In this document: in pieces, positions 25,201 to 33,060 of the stretch
How the letters are laid out: every line of letters begins with the position of its first letter
Position numbering within the stretch: position 1 is the stretch's first letter
NCBI GenBank assembly: GCA_030706635.1
Contig: JAUZOD010000029.1
Location: 1-47,763, forward strand
DNA: 47,763 bases
Direction of reading: 5' to 3'
Origin: Bacteroidota bacterium
Lineage (GTDB): Bacteria; Bacteroidota; Bacteroidia; Chitinophagales; Chitinophagaceae
Notes under the pieces: model-generated
The model's input: the letters and a program-made list of their open reading frames with translations, nothing else
What the model was told of the DNA's origin: nothing
The model's database searches: none
Made by a program: the position numbers and the translations under genes

Positions 25201-25961
25201 ATAAAATTAATGATCCCAGGAATGGCTTGCCGATTCTTACCTGGCGATCCGATGCGCGGGCTGCTTTTCCTGCCAGGAGCAATGTATGGCAAACGGTTGG
25301 TGACATCAATCCGAAATTCAGGGCCGGATTCAATAATACATTCACCTACAAAAGTTTCAGCCTGAATATATTGCTGGACGCCAAGATCGGCGGTGATTAC
25401 GTGCTCCTCACCTACCGGTATGGAACGCATACCGGCGTGTTTCCGAATACGCTGGCCGGCAGAGATGCCAAAACGGGCGGAATATCCTGGACCAGTGCTT
25501 TTGATGGCATAACCTATGATGATGGCATGATCCCGAAAGGTGTGTTTCCGGCCGGGCAAATGGTGACGAAGGCAGACGGCAGCCAGGTGGATGTTAGCGG
25601 CCTCACCTACAAGGAGGCTTATGATAAAGGTTATGTAGAGCCCACACATACTCCGCAGTTCTTCTACCGGTACGGATCTTCTTCAACCGGCGTGTCTGAC
25701 TACTGGGTGCTGAAAAATTCATGGATATCCCTGCGCCAGGTAGCGCTCAGCTATAATTTACCCAAAAATATTTATCAGAAAATCAAGCTGAACGGTTTAT
25801 CCGTTTCCATCGTGGGTCGGGACCTGCTGTACCTGTATAAGTCGTTGCCGTATGATTTCAATCCGGCCGATAATGGTTCGAACAATACAGCCTATTCGGG
25901 GGAAACAACCAATCTCCCCATGACGAGGAATATCTCGTTCTCATTGAGGGCATCTTTTTAA
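22239..25961 (+). CDS. SusC/RagA family TonB-linked outer membrane receptor
   Basis: Outer-membrane TonB-dependent transporter of the SusC class, 1240 aa. Domains in order: signal peptide (about 1-35); secretin/STN signalling domain (about 45-118, KKITLTVTNQLFKNVLQKIE ... VNISYEVVGKQIIL), which fits control by the FecI/FecR pair; carboxypeptidase-regulatory-like beta-sandwich (ISGQVRSGKDNTPLAGVSIS ... VTNADGYFEI); plug domain (GKVAGVQID, IRGNSTLGNNNQPIFVVDG, LRGSSAAALYGSRAINGVIL); then a long beta-barrel ending in aromatic SFSLRASF. It forms the pore with the SusD lid encoded 46 bp downstream. The substrate is unknown; no glycosidase, lyase or protease lies next to the pair. Confidence 0.97.
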   Translation: MKKNGALKKLIFYAMRGTVIQMALILGFAGNLLAKGADGQELLDKKITLTVTNQLFKNVLQKIEKATKVKFAYTSQVVFLRKKASVNANNERLGDVLNRIFGPVNISYEVVGKQIILRNNANAGEPVNADDKPNEFIRISGQVRSGKDNTPLAGVSISVKGTQRGTVTNADGYFEIEANDGEVLVISAVGYVSQEVAASKGAGLDIHLLEANKDLGEVVVTALGISKQKRQLGFAVTELKGSELAKTNEVNPINALQGKVAGVQIDEGAGGLFGSTKILIRGNSTLGNNNQPIFVVDGVIMDNDIFNGNGRDFGNDLKNLNPEDFETVSVLRGSSAAALYGSRAINGVILITTKKGTARKGIGVTVNETYNIQDPYKGPKFQNDFGGGTVGAFFTDTRDPNYQANQSWTTKVFPTDPITGKPYIDRGINRELENWGPRMQGQQVENYDGTMTTYSPQPNNFLQSFQTGTGSNTNVALEGGTEKSTFRLSYNHNLATGITFRNKFTKDAFDFRGTQNFNKFISADVSVAYSDFDGQNPPSFGDLFTWLIPRNYNTDYWIQRQHYTSIFGGVPDLSDPNDPNKAPQLNQWFTLFENTYQQKEQMVRGRIALTMNLASWAKLVLDGSLNNIYTRKETSELGQGKNFSGGSYSLGFTNKTSNFLKAMLMMNKDINKDLSINGYIGAEAQRYKTYFDLNSTDGGLNYPGNYYLANSVNPPLAYGGVSSRKSFNSVYASADLAYKNLLFLQATFRGDWSSALTYTNGSGNNFYNYPAVSLSWIFSESLRLPSWISFGKLRGNVASLGKDTDPFIINSGFSFNGFTYANGTTLPTSTYSPDPNNPGVISVLQPNLKPERKLSEELGLEMRFLHNRVGFDLSVYQDNTKDQIIPITSPQESGVNSILINAGNVQNRGIEIAVDATPVRTKNFSWNSALTYSKNQNKIIALAPGRTELDLGANIGEISTWAVVGGSYGQLRTTIHSTAFEATDAGGNKINDPRNGLPILTWRSDARAAFPARSNVWQTVGDINPKFRAGFNNTFTYKSFSLNILLDAKIGGDYVLLTYRYGTHTGVFPNTLAGRDAKTGGISWTSAFDGITYDDGMIPKGVFPAGQMVTKADGSQVDVSGLTYKEAYDKGYVEPTHTPQFFYRYGSSSTGVSDYWVLKNSWISLRQVALSYNLPKNIYQKIKLNGLSVSIVGRDLLYLYKSLPYDFNPADNGSNNTAYSGETTNLPMTRNISFSLRASF

Positions 25962-26007
25962 CGTGAGTGGACAGGCAGTTTTAAAAAACTATTTTAATTA
26001 GAATTTC

Positions 26008-27696
26008 ATGAAAAAGGCACCATTAACATATTTACTGCTGTTGATTTTTGCAGGTTCAATGGTATTGATCACGTCCTGTAAAAAAAACTTCGGCGAAACA
26101 AATACGGATCCCAGTGTGGTGGTGAATCCGGACATTAAATTCCTTCTGACTTTTTCCGAGGATAAGCTGGTGACCTATGCTTATGGGGAATATGTTTGGG
26201 AATATATGGAACAATTGTGGCGTTTCACACAGCACATTACTTCAGACCCGTATGAAATCACGAGCAATGTGAACAGCCGCTATTCTGCATTTTACACTTC
26301 TATCCTGCCGAACCTGGTGGAGATCAGAAGGCAGATCGGCATGAAGCCGGACAAGGATGCTTACCGGAATATGGCAGCCATCACCTATATCCTGCAAATA
26401 TTGCAGGGGATCAAGGTTACGGATATGAATGGTTCCATTCCATACAGCGAGGCCGAGGAGGGCCGTTATGATTCCAAATACAACCCGGTATATGATTCGC
26501 AGGATACCCTGTTCACCACCTGGATTTCGGAATTGAATTCCGCCATTTCAGACCTCTCGGGTTCAACGACCGACCAGCAGACTTATGGAACTGCCGATTT
26601 TTATTACAGAAGCGACTGGGTAAAATGGATACAGCTTGCGAATACTTTAAAACTGCGCATTGCCGTAAGATGGGAGAATCAAAACGCAGATAAAACCAGG
26701 GAAATATTTCAGCAGGTCATGAGCGATCCCAACGGCCCTATCAATACAGATGACGCCCAGCTTTCTTATGTAAACAAAAACTATATTGGCATCTCCGATA
26801 TTAATTATCGTTCCACCCGCTATGCAACGGAGTCGATCATAAAATTTATGAAGGCATCGAATGACCCGCGTATCGGCATATATTTCACGCCCAACGACCT
26901 GACGGCGAGCTTTAAGGATTCGCTTGCCAAATACAGCGTAACAGCGCCGTCCTTTATTGATGTCAACGATCCCCTGATCCAATTTCAGGGCGGTCCGGCA
27001 GACTGGACCACAGACCCGGCCCGGGCTGCTTTTCTGAGCAACGCATTTCCTGTAGGCCCTTCGAAATATTTTCTGATCTCTCCGATCAACCGTTATTTGT
27101 TTGCTCCGCGGTGGAACCGGCCGACCGAACTGGATGCCCAGTACACGGAAATGCTGGTATCTAATGCGGAAAGCTGCCTGATGGTGGCAGAGCTTATCGA
27201 AAAGGGTTATGCGGGTGCTGTTGATACCAAGGGCACGGCGGAAGACTGGTATAAGAAAGGCATCGCTTCTTCGATATTAACGATGAATGATATTTCGAAA
27301 ACAGCGGTGAGTACTACGGCATTTACTGACGACGGCAGCAGCGTGATAGACGCATACCTGAACAATAGCGAGGTGAAGTTCAATGGAACCAACGACCTGG
27401 AAAGGATCTACATACAGGAGTACATGAATTTCTTCCGCAACATGAATGAAGGATTTGTGTTGTGCCGGAGAACAGGTTATCCAAAATACGGCTCTGCCTA
27501 TTATGGCCGGGAAACATTCAATGAAGCCATACCGCGGCGGTGGTGGTTAACCGATCCCGGTGAAGTGAACCGGGCAAACTGGAACGCCGCCATGAGCGAT
27601 CAGGGCTTTACACCCAATGCGCAGGATGTGCCTACACTAAGCACCCAAAGGATTTGGTATGATAAAAATGCCCCTGATTTTGGCGGGGGTCAATAA
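26008..27696 (+). CDS. SusD/RagB family nutrient-binding outer membrane lipoprotein
   Basis: Surface lipoprotein that caps the SusC pore and binds substrate; 562 aa. Lipobox LITSC with lipidated C24 after a short signal peptide. The mature start CKKNFGETNTDPSVV resembles the SusD-like group 2 (PF12771-type), whose members begin with a similar NTDP motif. Helical TPR-like content follows (RNMAAITYILQILQGIKVTDMNGSIPYSEA, WVKWIQLANTLKLRIAVRW). C-terminal PRRWWLTDPGEVN fits the family. This group is often linked to peptides or poorly defined ligands rather than glycans; ligand unknown here. Two small stems (27706-27722 and 27723-27736) follow the gene but lack T-runs. Confidence 0.94.
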   Translation: MKKAPLTYLLLLIFAGSMVLITSCKKNFGETNTDPSVVVNPDIKFLLTFSEDKLVTYAYGEYVWEYMEQLWRFTQHITSDPYEITSNVNSRYSAFYTSILPNLVEIRRQIGMKPDKDAYRNMAAITYILQILQGIKVTDMNGSIPYSEAEEGRYDSKYNPVYDSQDTLFTTWISELNSAISDLSGSTTDQQTYGTADFYYRSDWVKWIQLANTLKLRIAVRWENQNADKTREIFQQVMSDPNGPINTDDAQLSYVNKNYIGISDINYRSTRYATESIIKFMKASNDPRIGIYFTPNDLTASFKDSLAKYSVTAPSFIDVNDPLIQFQGGPADWTTDPARAAFLSNAFPVGPSKYFLISPINRYLFAPRWNRPTELDAQYTEMLVSNAESCLMVAELIEKGYAGAVDTKGTAEDWYKKGIASSILTMNDISKTAVSTTAFTDDGSSVIDAYLNNSEVKFNGTNDLERIYIQEYMNFFRNMNEGFVLCRRTGYPKYGSAYYGRETFNEAIPRRWWLTDPGEVNRANWNAAMSDQGFTPNAQDVPTLSTQRIWYDKNAPDFGGGQ

Positions 27697-27872
27697 AGCA
27701 GCCTTCAGCGGCAGACTGAATCCCGGCAAGAGCCGGAAACAGGCGGTCCACCTGCAGGTTTTGATCTATGGTAGTTGACATGCAACCGGGATATCCCTGC
27801 TGTCTCTCCCCTGTGAATATGGGTGATCCATAACCGCGGGAAAGCAGCAGGGCCAATTTCCCGGCACCTGCT

Positions 27873-27903
27873 TTTGAAAAAATCCCGTCGCGGGATATGT
27901 TTG
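27873..27903 (+). promoter_or_regulatory. NUDIX promoter with palindromic operator in the spacer
   Basis: TTTG (27873-27876), a 19-bp spacer and TATGTTTG (27896-27903) form an exact Bacteroidota promoter. The spacer holds the inverted repeat ATCCCG-TCG-CGGGAT (27882-27896), whose last T is the first base of the -7 element. Read on the minus strand the same hairpin is followed by six T's and could be a terminator, but no minus-strand gene ends nearby, so an operator is more likely. Confidence 0.6.
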
Positions 27904-27946
27904 ATTACCGATATTTGCCCACGCGTTCAGTAAGAACGATGGATGC

Positions 27947-28414
27947 ATGAGCCAGTTATTCAACGTCCGCGTTTATGGGATCCTCACCGGGAAAAATCAG
28001 GAAGTACTTGTTTCGGATGAACTGATCCGCGGGGATTATATCACCAAATTCCCTGGCGGTGGATTGGAATTCGGGGAAGGAACCCGGGATTGCCTGAAAA
28101 GAGAATTTAAGGAAGAGATGAACCTGGACGTACGTGTTACGGACCATCTCTATACCACCGATTTTTTTCAGATGAGTGCCTTTAATCCCGAGCACCAGAT
28201 CATTTCGATTTATTATCGCGTGGAAGCGCTGGAAGCGATCAGGGTTCCGCTCAGGACCGCGTTATTTGATTTTGATGAACAGCAAATGGAAGTTTACCGG
28301 AGAACGGGCGAAACGGAAACGTTCCGGTTTATCGACTGGAATATGTTCAGTGATGCGGCCCTCACTCTTCCCATTGACAAAGTGGTGGCGCAGATCGTGA
28401 AAAAGATCAACTGA
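27947..28414 (+). CDS. NUDIX hydrolase
   Basis: 155 aa. A NUDIX box begins at G38: GGLEFGEGTRDCLKREFKEE, with E44, R52, E53, E56 and E57 at the expected spacing; the usual Gly near the end of the box is Asn59. The beta-strands before it (FNVRVYGILTGKNQEVLVSDE) and after (ISIYYRVEAL, FRFIDWNMF) fit a single NUDIX fold. The box gives the chemistry (hydrolysis of a nucleoside diphosphate linked to X) but not the substrate. Its 3' end overlaps the convergent Lrp gene by 8 bp. Confidence 0.92.
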   Translation: MSQLFNVRVYGILTGKNQEVLVSDELIRGDYITKFPGGGLEFGEGTRDCLKREFKEEMNLDVRVTDHLYTTDFFQMSAFNPEHQIISIYYRVEALEAIRVPLRTALFDFDEQQMEVYRRTGETETFRFIDWNMFSDAALTLPIDKVVAQIVKKIN

Positions 28415-28907
28415 TCATCGGTTGGGTTTGTTTGATCACCCCCATTACAAATGTACTTTGCACCTGGCCGATATTTTCCACCTGGCCAAGTTTGTTTACA
28501 TGAAAATTGTAGTAGTCGTCCATGGCTTCCGCCACCACCTTCAGCATAAAATCAAAAGCGCCGGATATAATATAGAATTCAATTACTTCCGGAAATTCCT
28601 GAATGGTTTTGATGAATTTTGCGCCGGATTTTTTGTTGTGCTCTTTGAGTGTTATATAACAGATCGCCATCAGCCCTTTTTTTATTCGCGCGTGATTCAC
28701 CAGGGTGGCGTATTGCAGGATAACGCCTTCATCCTCCATGCGTTTAATGCGCTCATGAACCGGTGTGGTGCTCAGGTGAACGTTTGCGGCAATCTCCCGC
28801 ACGGTCATCTTGGCGTTTGCCTGTAATAGCCGGAGAATGGCCCTGTCCTTTTCGTCCAGGGGAACGGCTTGTGCAGCCGAATTTTCTTTTTCAGCCTCTT
28901 TTTGCAT
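28407..28907 (-). CDS. Lrp/AsnC family transcriptional regulator
   Basis: 166 aa. N-terminal winged helix-turn-helix (about 18-65: LDEKDRAILRLLQANAKMTV, REIAANVHLSTTPVHERIKR, MEDEGVI), then the AsnC/RAM ligand-binding domain (about 80-160: KGLMAICYITLKEH, VIEFYIISGAFDFMLKVVAE). Such proteins form octamers that sense amino acids or related metabolites. It is divergent from ahcY, and a long dyad spans both promoters, so autoregulation and control of ahcY, perhaps by methionine-cycle intermediates, are plausible. The start ATG is at 28907; its own -7 TAGTTTTG is at 28947-28940. Confidence 0.94.
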   Translation of the reverse strand: MQKEAEKENSAAQAVPLDEKDRAILRLLQANAKMTVREIAANVHLSTTPVHERIKRMEDEGVILQYATLVNHARIKKGLMAICYITLKEHNKKSGAKFIKTIQEFPEVIEFYIISGAFDFMLKVVAEAMDDYYNFHVNKLGQVENIGQVQSTFVMGVIKQTQPMIS

Positions 28908-28929
28908 GGCAGACTATTTATTTATCCTC

Positions 28930-28985
28930 AAAATATATCCAAAACTATTACTTTATTCTAAATTAATTGGTATTGGCTATATTTT
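28930..28985. promoter_or_regulatory. Dyad and promoters between lrp and ahcY
   Basis: AAAATATATCCAA (28930-28942) and TTGGCTATATTTT (28973-28985) are inverted copies matching at 12 of 13 positions, 43 bp apart centre to centre. The left arm overlaps the lrp -7 element TAGTTTTG on the minus strand (28947-28940). The right arm lies upstream of the ahcY -7-like TATCTTTA (28999-29006), where a -33 contact is expected. Paired sites at four helical turns are consistent with Lrp binding across both promoters. Confidence 0.55.
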
Positions 28986-29026
28986 TGTTCTGCTAATTTA
29001 TCTTTACAGTCATAAAACCATCATTT

Positions 29027-30352
29027 ATGTCAACGAAAATGAAGAATATAGATCTGGCTTTGCCCTATAAGGTGAAAGACCTGAGTCTGGCTCCCTGGGG
29101 CCGCAAGGAAATCCGGCTGGCGGAAGCTGAAATGCCTGGTCTGATGTCTATCCGGGCGGAATTCGGAAAACAAAAACCTTTAAAGGGAGCCCGCATTGCA
29201 GGATGTCTTCACATGACGATCCAGACCGCGGTATTGATTGAAACTTTAATTGAGCTGGGAGCGGAAGTCCGCTGGAGTTCCTGCAATATTTTCTCTACCC
29301 AGGATCATGCGGCCGCTGCTATTGCCGCTGCAGGTATCGGTGTTTTTGCCTGGAAAGGACAATCCCTCGAGGAAGCTGACTGGTGTATAGAACAGACCCT
29401 GTTTTTCGGAAGCACGGATCGTCCGCTCAATATGATCCTCGACGACGGCGGAGATCTTACGAACATGGTGCTGGACACCTATCCGGAGCTGGTTCAACAC
29501 CTGAAAGGTATATCTGAAGAGACCACCACGGGGGTTCATCGCTTATATGAAAGAGTGGCAAAAGGAACATTACCGGTTCCTGCAATCAATGTGAATGATT
29601 CTGTGACCAAATCAAAGTTTGACAATAAATATGGATGTAAGGAAAGTCTTGTGGACGCCATCCGTCGCGCCACCGATGTGATGCTGGCCGGTAAAGTTGC
29701 TGTTGTGGGTGGTTACGGAGATGTGGGCAAGGGCTCTGCCCAATCCCTGCATGGAGCGGGTTGCCGGGTGATTGTTACCGAAATCGATCCGATATGCGCC
29801 CTGCAGGCCGCCATGGATGGTTTTGAAGTAAAGAAGATGGCTGATGCTGTAAGAGAAGCTGATATTGTAGTGACGGCTTCCGGCTGCCGCGATCTGATTA
29901 CCGAAAAACATTTCCGGTCTTTGAAAGATAAGGCCATTGTTTGTAATATCGGTCATTTCGATATCGAGATAGACATGGCCTGGCTTAATAAAAATTATGG
30001 TCATACCAAAGATACCATCAAGCCGCAGGTTGATCTGTATACCATTGAAGGCAAGGATGTCATCATCCTGGCCGAGGGGCGTTTGGTAAATCTGGGCTGC
30101 GCTACCGGTCACCCCAGTTTTGTGATGAGCAATTCATTCAGTAATCAAACCCTTGCACAGATTGAATTGTGGCTTAACCACGACAAGTATGAGAACAAGG
30201 TATATGTGTTACCAAAACATCTGGATGAAAAAGTGGCGCGTCTGCACCTGGCTAAAATCGGGGTTGAACTGGACGAGCTTACCGAAGCACAAAGCGATTA
30301 TCTTGGAATTCCGAAATCAGGTCCTTTCAAAGCGGATCATTACAGATATTAG
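29027..30352 (+). CDS. ahcY: Adenosylhomocysteinase
   Basis: Hydrolyses S-adenosylhomocysteine to adenosine and homocysteine, removing the inhibitory product of methylation; 441 aa. Motifs: [43 protein letters not shown], the NAD loop [13 protein letters not shown] at 228-240, GHFDIEIDM, and the C-terminal FKADHYRY (the usual form is KPDHYRY) that reaches into the neighbouring subunit's NAD site. NAD stays bound to the enzyme. It is controlled from the lrp-ahcY divergent region. A shared terminator lies downstream. No SAH riboswitch structure was seen in the short leader. Confidence 0.97.
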   Translation: MSTKMKNIDLALPYKVKDLSLAPWGRKEIRLAEAEMPGLMSIRAEFGKQKPLKGARIAGCLHMTIQTAVLIETLIELGAEVRWSSCNIFSTQDHAAAAIAAAGIGVFAWKGQSLEEADWCIEQTLFFGSTDRPLNMILDDGGDLTNMVLDTYPELVQHLKGISEETTTGVHRLYERVAKGTLPVPAINVNDSVTKSKFDNKYGCKESLVDAIRRATDVMLAGKVAVVGGYGDVGKGSAQSLHGAGCRVIVTEIDPICALQAAMDGFEVKKMADAVREADIVVTASGCRDLITEKHFRSLKDKAIVCNIGHFDIEIDMAWLNKNYGHTKDTIKPQVDLYTIEGKDVIILAEGRLVNLGCATGHPSFVMSNSFSNQTLAQIELWLNHDKYENKVYVLPKHLDEKVARLHLAKIGVELDELTEAQSDYLGIPKSGPFKADHYRY

Positions 30353-30381
30353 TCCGGAAAAGAATATCCGGCGGCTTATAA

Positions 30382-30426
30382 AAAGTCACGCAGTAAGAGA
30401 AATCTGCTGCGTGGCTTTCATTTTTT
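30382..30426. terminator. Bidirectional terminator between ahcY and the alpha/beta hydrolase
   Basis: GTCACGCAG (30385-30393) pairs with CTGCGTGGC (30407-30415) over nine positions with one G-T pair. AAA precedes and TTT follows the stem, then a T6 run at 30421-30426 on the plus strand and an A-run that reads as T's on the minus strand. It lies 30 bp after the ahcY stop codon. The hydrolase stop codon is at its right edge. Confidence 0.75.
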
Positions 30427-31369
30427 ATATTATCGGGAATGAATTGTTCGGGTAAATGGTTGGGCCCAGCCATGACGGATCATTGAGAGAACTGTTTTCT
30501 TCATCATTGTACAGCGGATCTTCTTCCGTATCCGAACCGACAATAAAGTCGAGCAGATCCTGATTCAGCCTTTCTTTTTGCGTATAAAAAAGACCATGGG
30601 GTTCGTTGTCGTAAATTTTAAATTTCGCCTGCGGAATCAGCTGTGCAGCTTTCTGTCCGCTCATTTCCATAGGAACGATTTTATCGCTGTTGCCATGAAT
30701 AATCAGCGCGGGCACATTGATCTTCGGAAGGTCGGGCCGGAAATCCGTTTCGGAAAAAGAACGGATACAATCGATTGTTGCTTTGGGCGATGCCTGTAAA
30801 ACCAGGGACTGATTCCAGTTCAGGAAGTCCTGGCCGACGGCCTTATTCAACAGGCTGACGCCATAAAACAATTTGCCGAAATGGGCCAGAAATCCGGGTC
30901 TGTCTTCCCGGAGCTGCCCGATAAAATCGTCAAAAGTCTCCTGGCTGATACCATCGGGATTGTCATCTGTTTTAAGCATAAAGGGAGTAACCGAACTGAT
31001 CAGCACCACCTGGTGAATTTTTTCGGTTCCATATTTCCCGATATACCTGGCCACTTCGCCGCCCCCCATGGAGAACCCGACCAGGGTTACTTTTTCCAGA
31101 TTCAATTCATCAATAACACATTTAAGGTCGCCTGCAAGTGTATCGTAGTCATAATTTCCCCATGGTTTGTCAGATTTTCCAAACCCGCGTCTGTCGTAGG
31201 CAATGCAGCGTAATCCATAGCGGGGAAGTTCATTCAACTGGTATTCCCACATGCAGGAGTTTAAAGGCCAGCCATGTATAAAAATAACCGGTTCGCCATG
31301 AAGTGTGTCTTCGTAATATAAATTTACCGGGTTTGCAATTGAACTCTTCGCTGTTTGCAGATAGGGCAT
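30425..31369 (-). CDS. Alpha/beta fold hydrolase
   Basis: 314 aa. Oxyanion-hole motif HGWP at 32-35 and nucleophile elbow GFSMGG with Ser100; the acid Asp lies near NSDKIVPM and the catalytic His in NEPHGLFYTQKERL. The sequence pattern (YDRRGFGKSDKPWGNYDYDT, LISSVTPFML) is that of the chloroperoxidase/arylesterase-like group. About 40 residues after the His form a polar tail (SDTEEDPLYNDEENSSLNDP) not usual in the family. No signal peptide. Substrate unknown. Confidence 0.9.
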   Translation of the reverse strand: MPYLQTAKSSIANPVNLYYEDTLHGEPVIFIHGWPLNSCMWEYQLNELPRYGLRCIAYDRRGFGKSDKPWGNYDYDTLAGDLKCVIDELNLEKVTLVGFSMGGGEVARYIGKYGTEKIHQVVLISSVTPFMLKTDDNPDGISQETFDDFIGQLREDRPGFLAHFGKLFYGVSLLNKAVGQDFLNWNQSLVLQASPKATIDCIRSFSETDFRPDLPKINVPALIIHGNSDKIVPMEMSGQKAAQLIPQAKFKIYDNEPHGLFYTQKERLNQDLLDFIVGSDTEEDPLYNDEENSSLNDPSWLGPTIYPNNSFPII

Positions 31370-31490
31370 AATCCAGATTTTAGTGATTCATCGTTAAAAT
31401 CGTTCAAATGGTCTGCCAGTTTTTTACAGCCCGCTCCTCCCCGATGCAGATGATCAGAGGGCAAAAATTTCTACATTAAAGGAAAAAATA

Positions 31491-32396
31491 TCAGTATCCC
31501 CATTTCTTCATAATCTGAAGATCTTCCCGCGAACTATCCAGCGGGGTCTGACCCTGGTATGATTCCTGTTCGATGATGAAATACCGCGTACCGGATTTTC
31601 TGCCGAAGTCGCAGACCTGCCGGGTCCCGACGATTCCTTTCCCGAGAACAGTGCTTTCGTATTTGTCTTCTCCCTTTGTTGAAAGGATCTCGTCTTTTAC
31701 ATGCATCAACTCGAAACGACCGGGGTATTTTTTTGCAATATCCATTGCTTTCACTCCCCCGTTATACAAATTTCCCATGTCCAGCTGCTGGGCAACCAGG
31801 GCCGGATCTGTGTATTTCATAATGAGGTCATACAGCACTTTCCCATCCAGCTTCGTGTTGAATTCAAAATCATGATTGTGATATCCGAATTTCATTCCGG
31901 ATTTCCGGCAGAGCTCCCCGGATTTATTGAACACATCCATATAAGTTCTGAAATCATTCATGTTCTTGCGGAGACGCTCGTCCAGCCAGGGCGATACCAG
32001 AAATTGCTGGCCGGCAACAGCCGCATCTTCCACTGCCTGTTTCCAGTTATCGGCGAAATCTTTTTTGGCATAGTCGTAGTCTGACGGTGTCATCACCACA
32101 TGACCGCTGGGCATTTTCAGATTGTATCCATCCAGCAATTTTTTGAAATCTGCAGGGCCATATCCATAGAATTTCCTGTCGTGATAGTCGGCATGCTCAA
32201 TGTACCGGTAACCCATATCCGATAATTGTTTTAACGTCCCGGAAGGATCCTTACTCATATCGTCGCGAACGGTATACAATTGTATACCCAGGTAAATCCC
32301 GGCGCCGGCGGCGCCGAATAATTTATGTGACCCGATCGCGAGGGCTGCCATCGACAGGCTTCCGGCCTTCAGGAAATCTCTGCGTGAGGTACTCAT
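31491..32396 (-). CDS. Tat-targeted sugar phosphate isomerase/epimerase family protein
   Basis: 301 aa xylose-isomerase-like TIM barrel. The N-terminus STSRRDFLKAGSLSMAALAI is a classic twin-arginine signal (SRRDFLK), so the protein is exported folded. Barrel features: GIYLGIQLYTVRDDMSKDP, YIEHADYHD, KFGYHNHDFEFN with metal-site His/Glu, QQLDMGNLYNGG with metal-site Asp, and FELMHVKDE; C-terminal YFIIEQESY. In Bacteroidota such proteins often belong with GMC dehydrogenases in 3-keto-sugar metabolism, which links it loosely to the GMC pair at the window's left end. The actual reaction is not known. Confidence 0.88.
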   Translation of the reverse strand: MSTSRRDFLKAGSLSMAALAIGSHKLFGAAGAGIYLGIQLYTVRDDMSKDPSGTLKQLSDMGYRYIEHADYHDRKFYGYGPADFKKLLDGYNLKMPSGHVVMTPSDYDYAKKDFADNWKQAVEDAAVAGQQFLVSPWLDERLRKNMNDFRTYMDVFNKSGELCRKSGMKFGYHNHDFEFNTKLDGKVLYDLIMKYTDPALVAQQLDMGNLYNGGVKAMDIAKKYPGRFELMHVKDEILSTKGEDKYESTVLGKGIVGTRQVCDFGRKSGTRYFIIEQESYQGQTPLDSSREDLQIMKKWGY

Positions 32397-32479
32397 AGCA
32401 AATTATTTGGATGAATGATTTCTTAAAGTTATCGGATTCGGCGCTGCTGTAAAAAACTTTCTCAGTCTTTTATCAGAAC

Positions 32480-32977
32480 CTATTCCGCATTGCGCCTGAT
32501 GCCGGTTTCATTCTTAAATGTGAAGTGTTTCTGCGCAAGGTAACTGAACACGACCACGATGCCGGTGGTAATGATCTTGCCCACGGTGGGATAAATATGA
32601 AACGCCTCGACGAATAGACGGATAAAGATATAATTCAGCAGGATGCAGATCAGCACCAGCAGAAAATACCGGAAAAGCTGTACCCTGCCGTGCAGACTGG
32701 ATCCGGGAAATACCACATAGCGGTTGAGCAGGAATCCGGTCGGAAAACTGATCGTGAAAGACATCATAAAGGCCGCAACATAAGGTTTAAATGCCAGCAG
32801 CCCTATATGTAAAACCTGCTTATGCAGGATATAATTATAGCTGTAGAAAAAAATGAAAATATCCAGCAGGGTGTTGGTGCCCCCACAGGCTGCGTACCGG
32901 AAAGTCTGGATGGGCATTAGCTTTCGAAAGGGCGGGTAAAAGAAATCAATAAATGCAATAATCTGCTTTTTTGGCAT
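32480..32977 (-). CDS. GtrA family membrane protein
   Basis: 165 aa with four transmembrane segments. The GtrA signature is clear: FRYAACGGTNTLLDIFIFFY at the first helix, SFPTGFLLNRYVVFP between helices 2 and 3, and the closing AQKHFTFKN. GtrA proteins take part in moving polyprenyl-phosphate-linked sugars across the membrane or in teichoic/O-antigen glucosylation. No partner glycosyltransferase adjoins it. Divergent from argS. Confidence 0.9.
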   Translation of the reverse strand: MPKKQIIAFIDFFYPPFRKLMPIQTFRYAACGGTNTLLDIFIFFYSYNYILHKQVLHIGLLAFKPYVAAFMMSFTISFPTGFLLNRYVVFPGSSLHGRVQLFRYFLLVLICILLNYIFIRLFVEAFHIYPTVGKIITTGIVVVFSYLAQKHFTFKNETGIRRNAE

Positions 32978-33040
32978 ATAATCCGGAAATTCCCGCGCGA
33001 AGGTAATATAAAGGCCTTATATAGTATACCCAACAAATCC

Positions 33041-33048
33041 TACTTTTG
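33041..33048 (+). promoter_or_regulatory. -7 element for argS
   Basis: TACTTTTG, an exact TAnnTTTG match, 12 bp before the argS ATG. No -33 TTTG is seen at the usual distance. Confidence 0.5.
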
Positions 33049-33060
33049 CGTCATTAATTT

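Noticed and set aside
27882-27896. Minus-strand Rho-independent terminator
   Set aside because: The stem plus T6 is formally fine on the minus strand, but no minus-strand gene ends nearby; the Lrp gene stops about 510 bp away and the hairpin fits exactly into the NUDIX promoter spacer.
28908-29026. SAH or SAM riboswitch ahead of ahcY
   Set aside because: The leader after the likely start site is about 20 bases and AT-rich; no pseudoknot or stems of those classes are seen.
33010-33028. Palindrome-like AAGGCCTT with AT flanks upstream of argS
   Set aside because: Only the inner 8 bp are symmetric; the flanks are out of register by one base, so it was not called as an operator.
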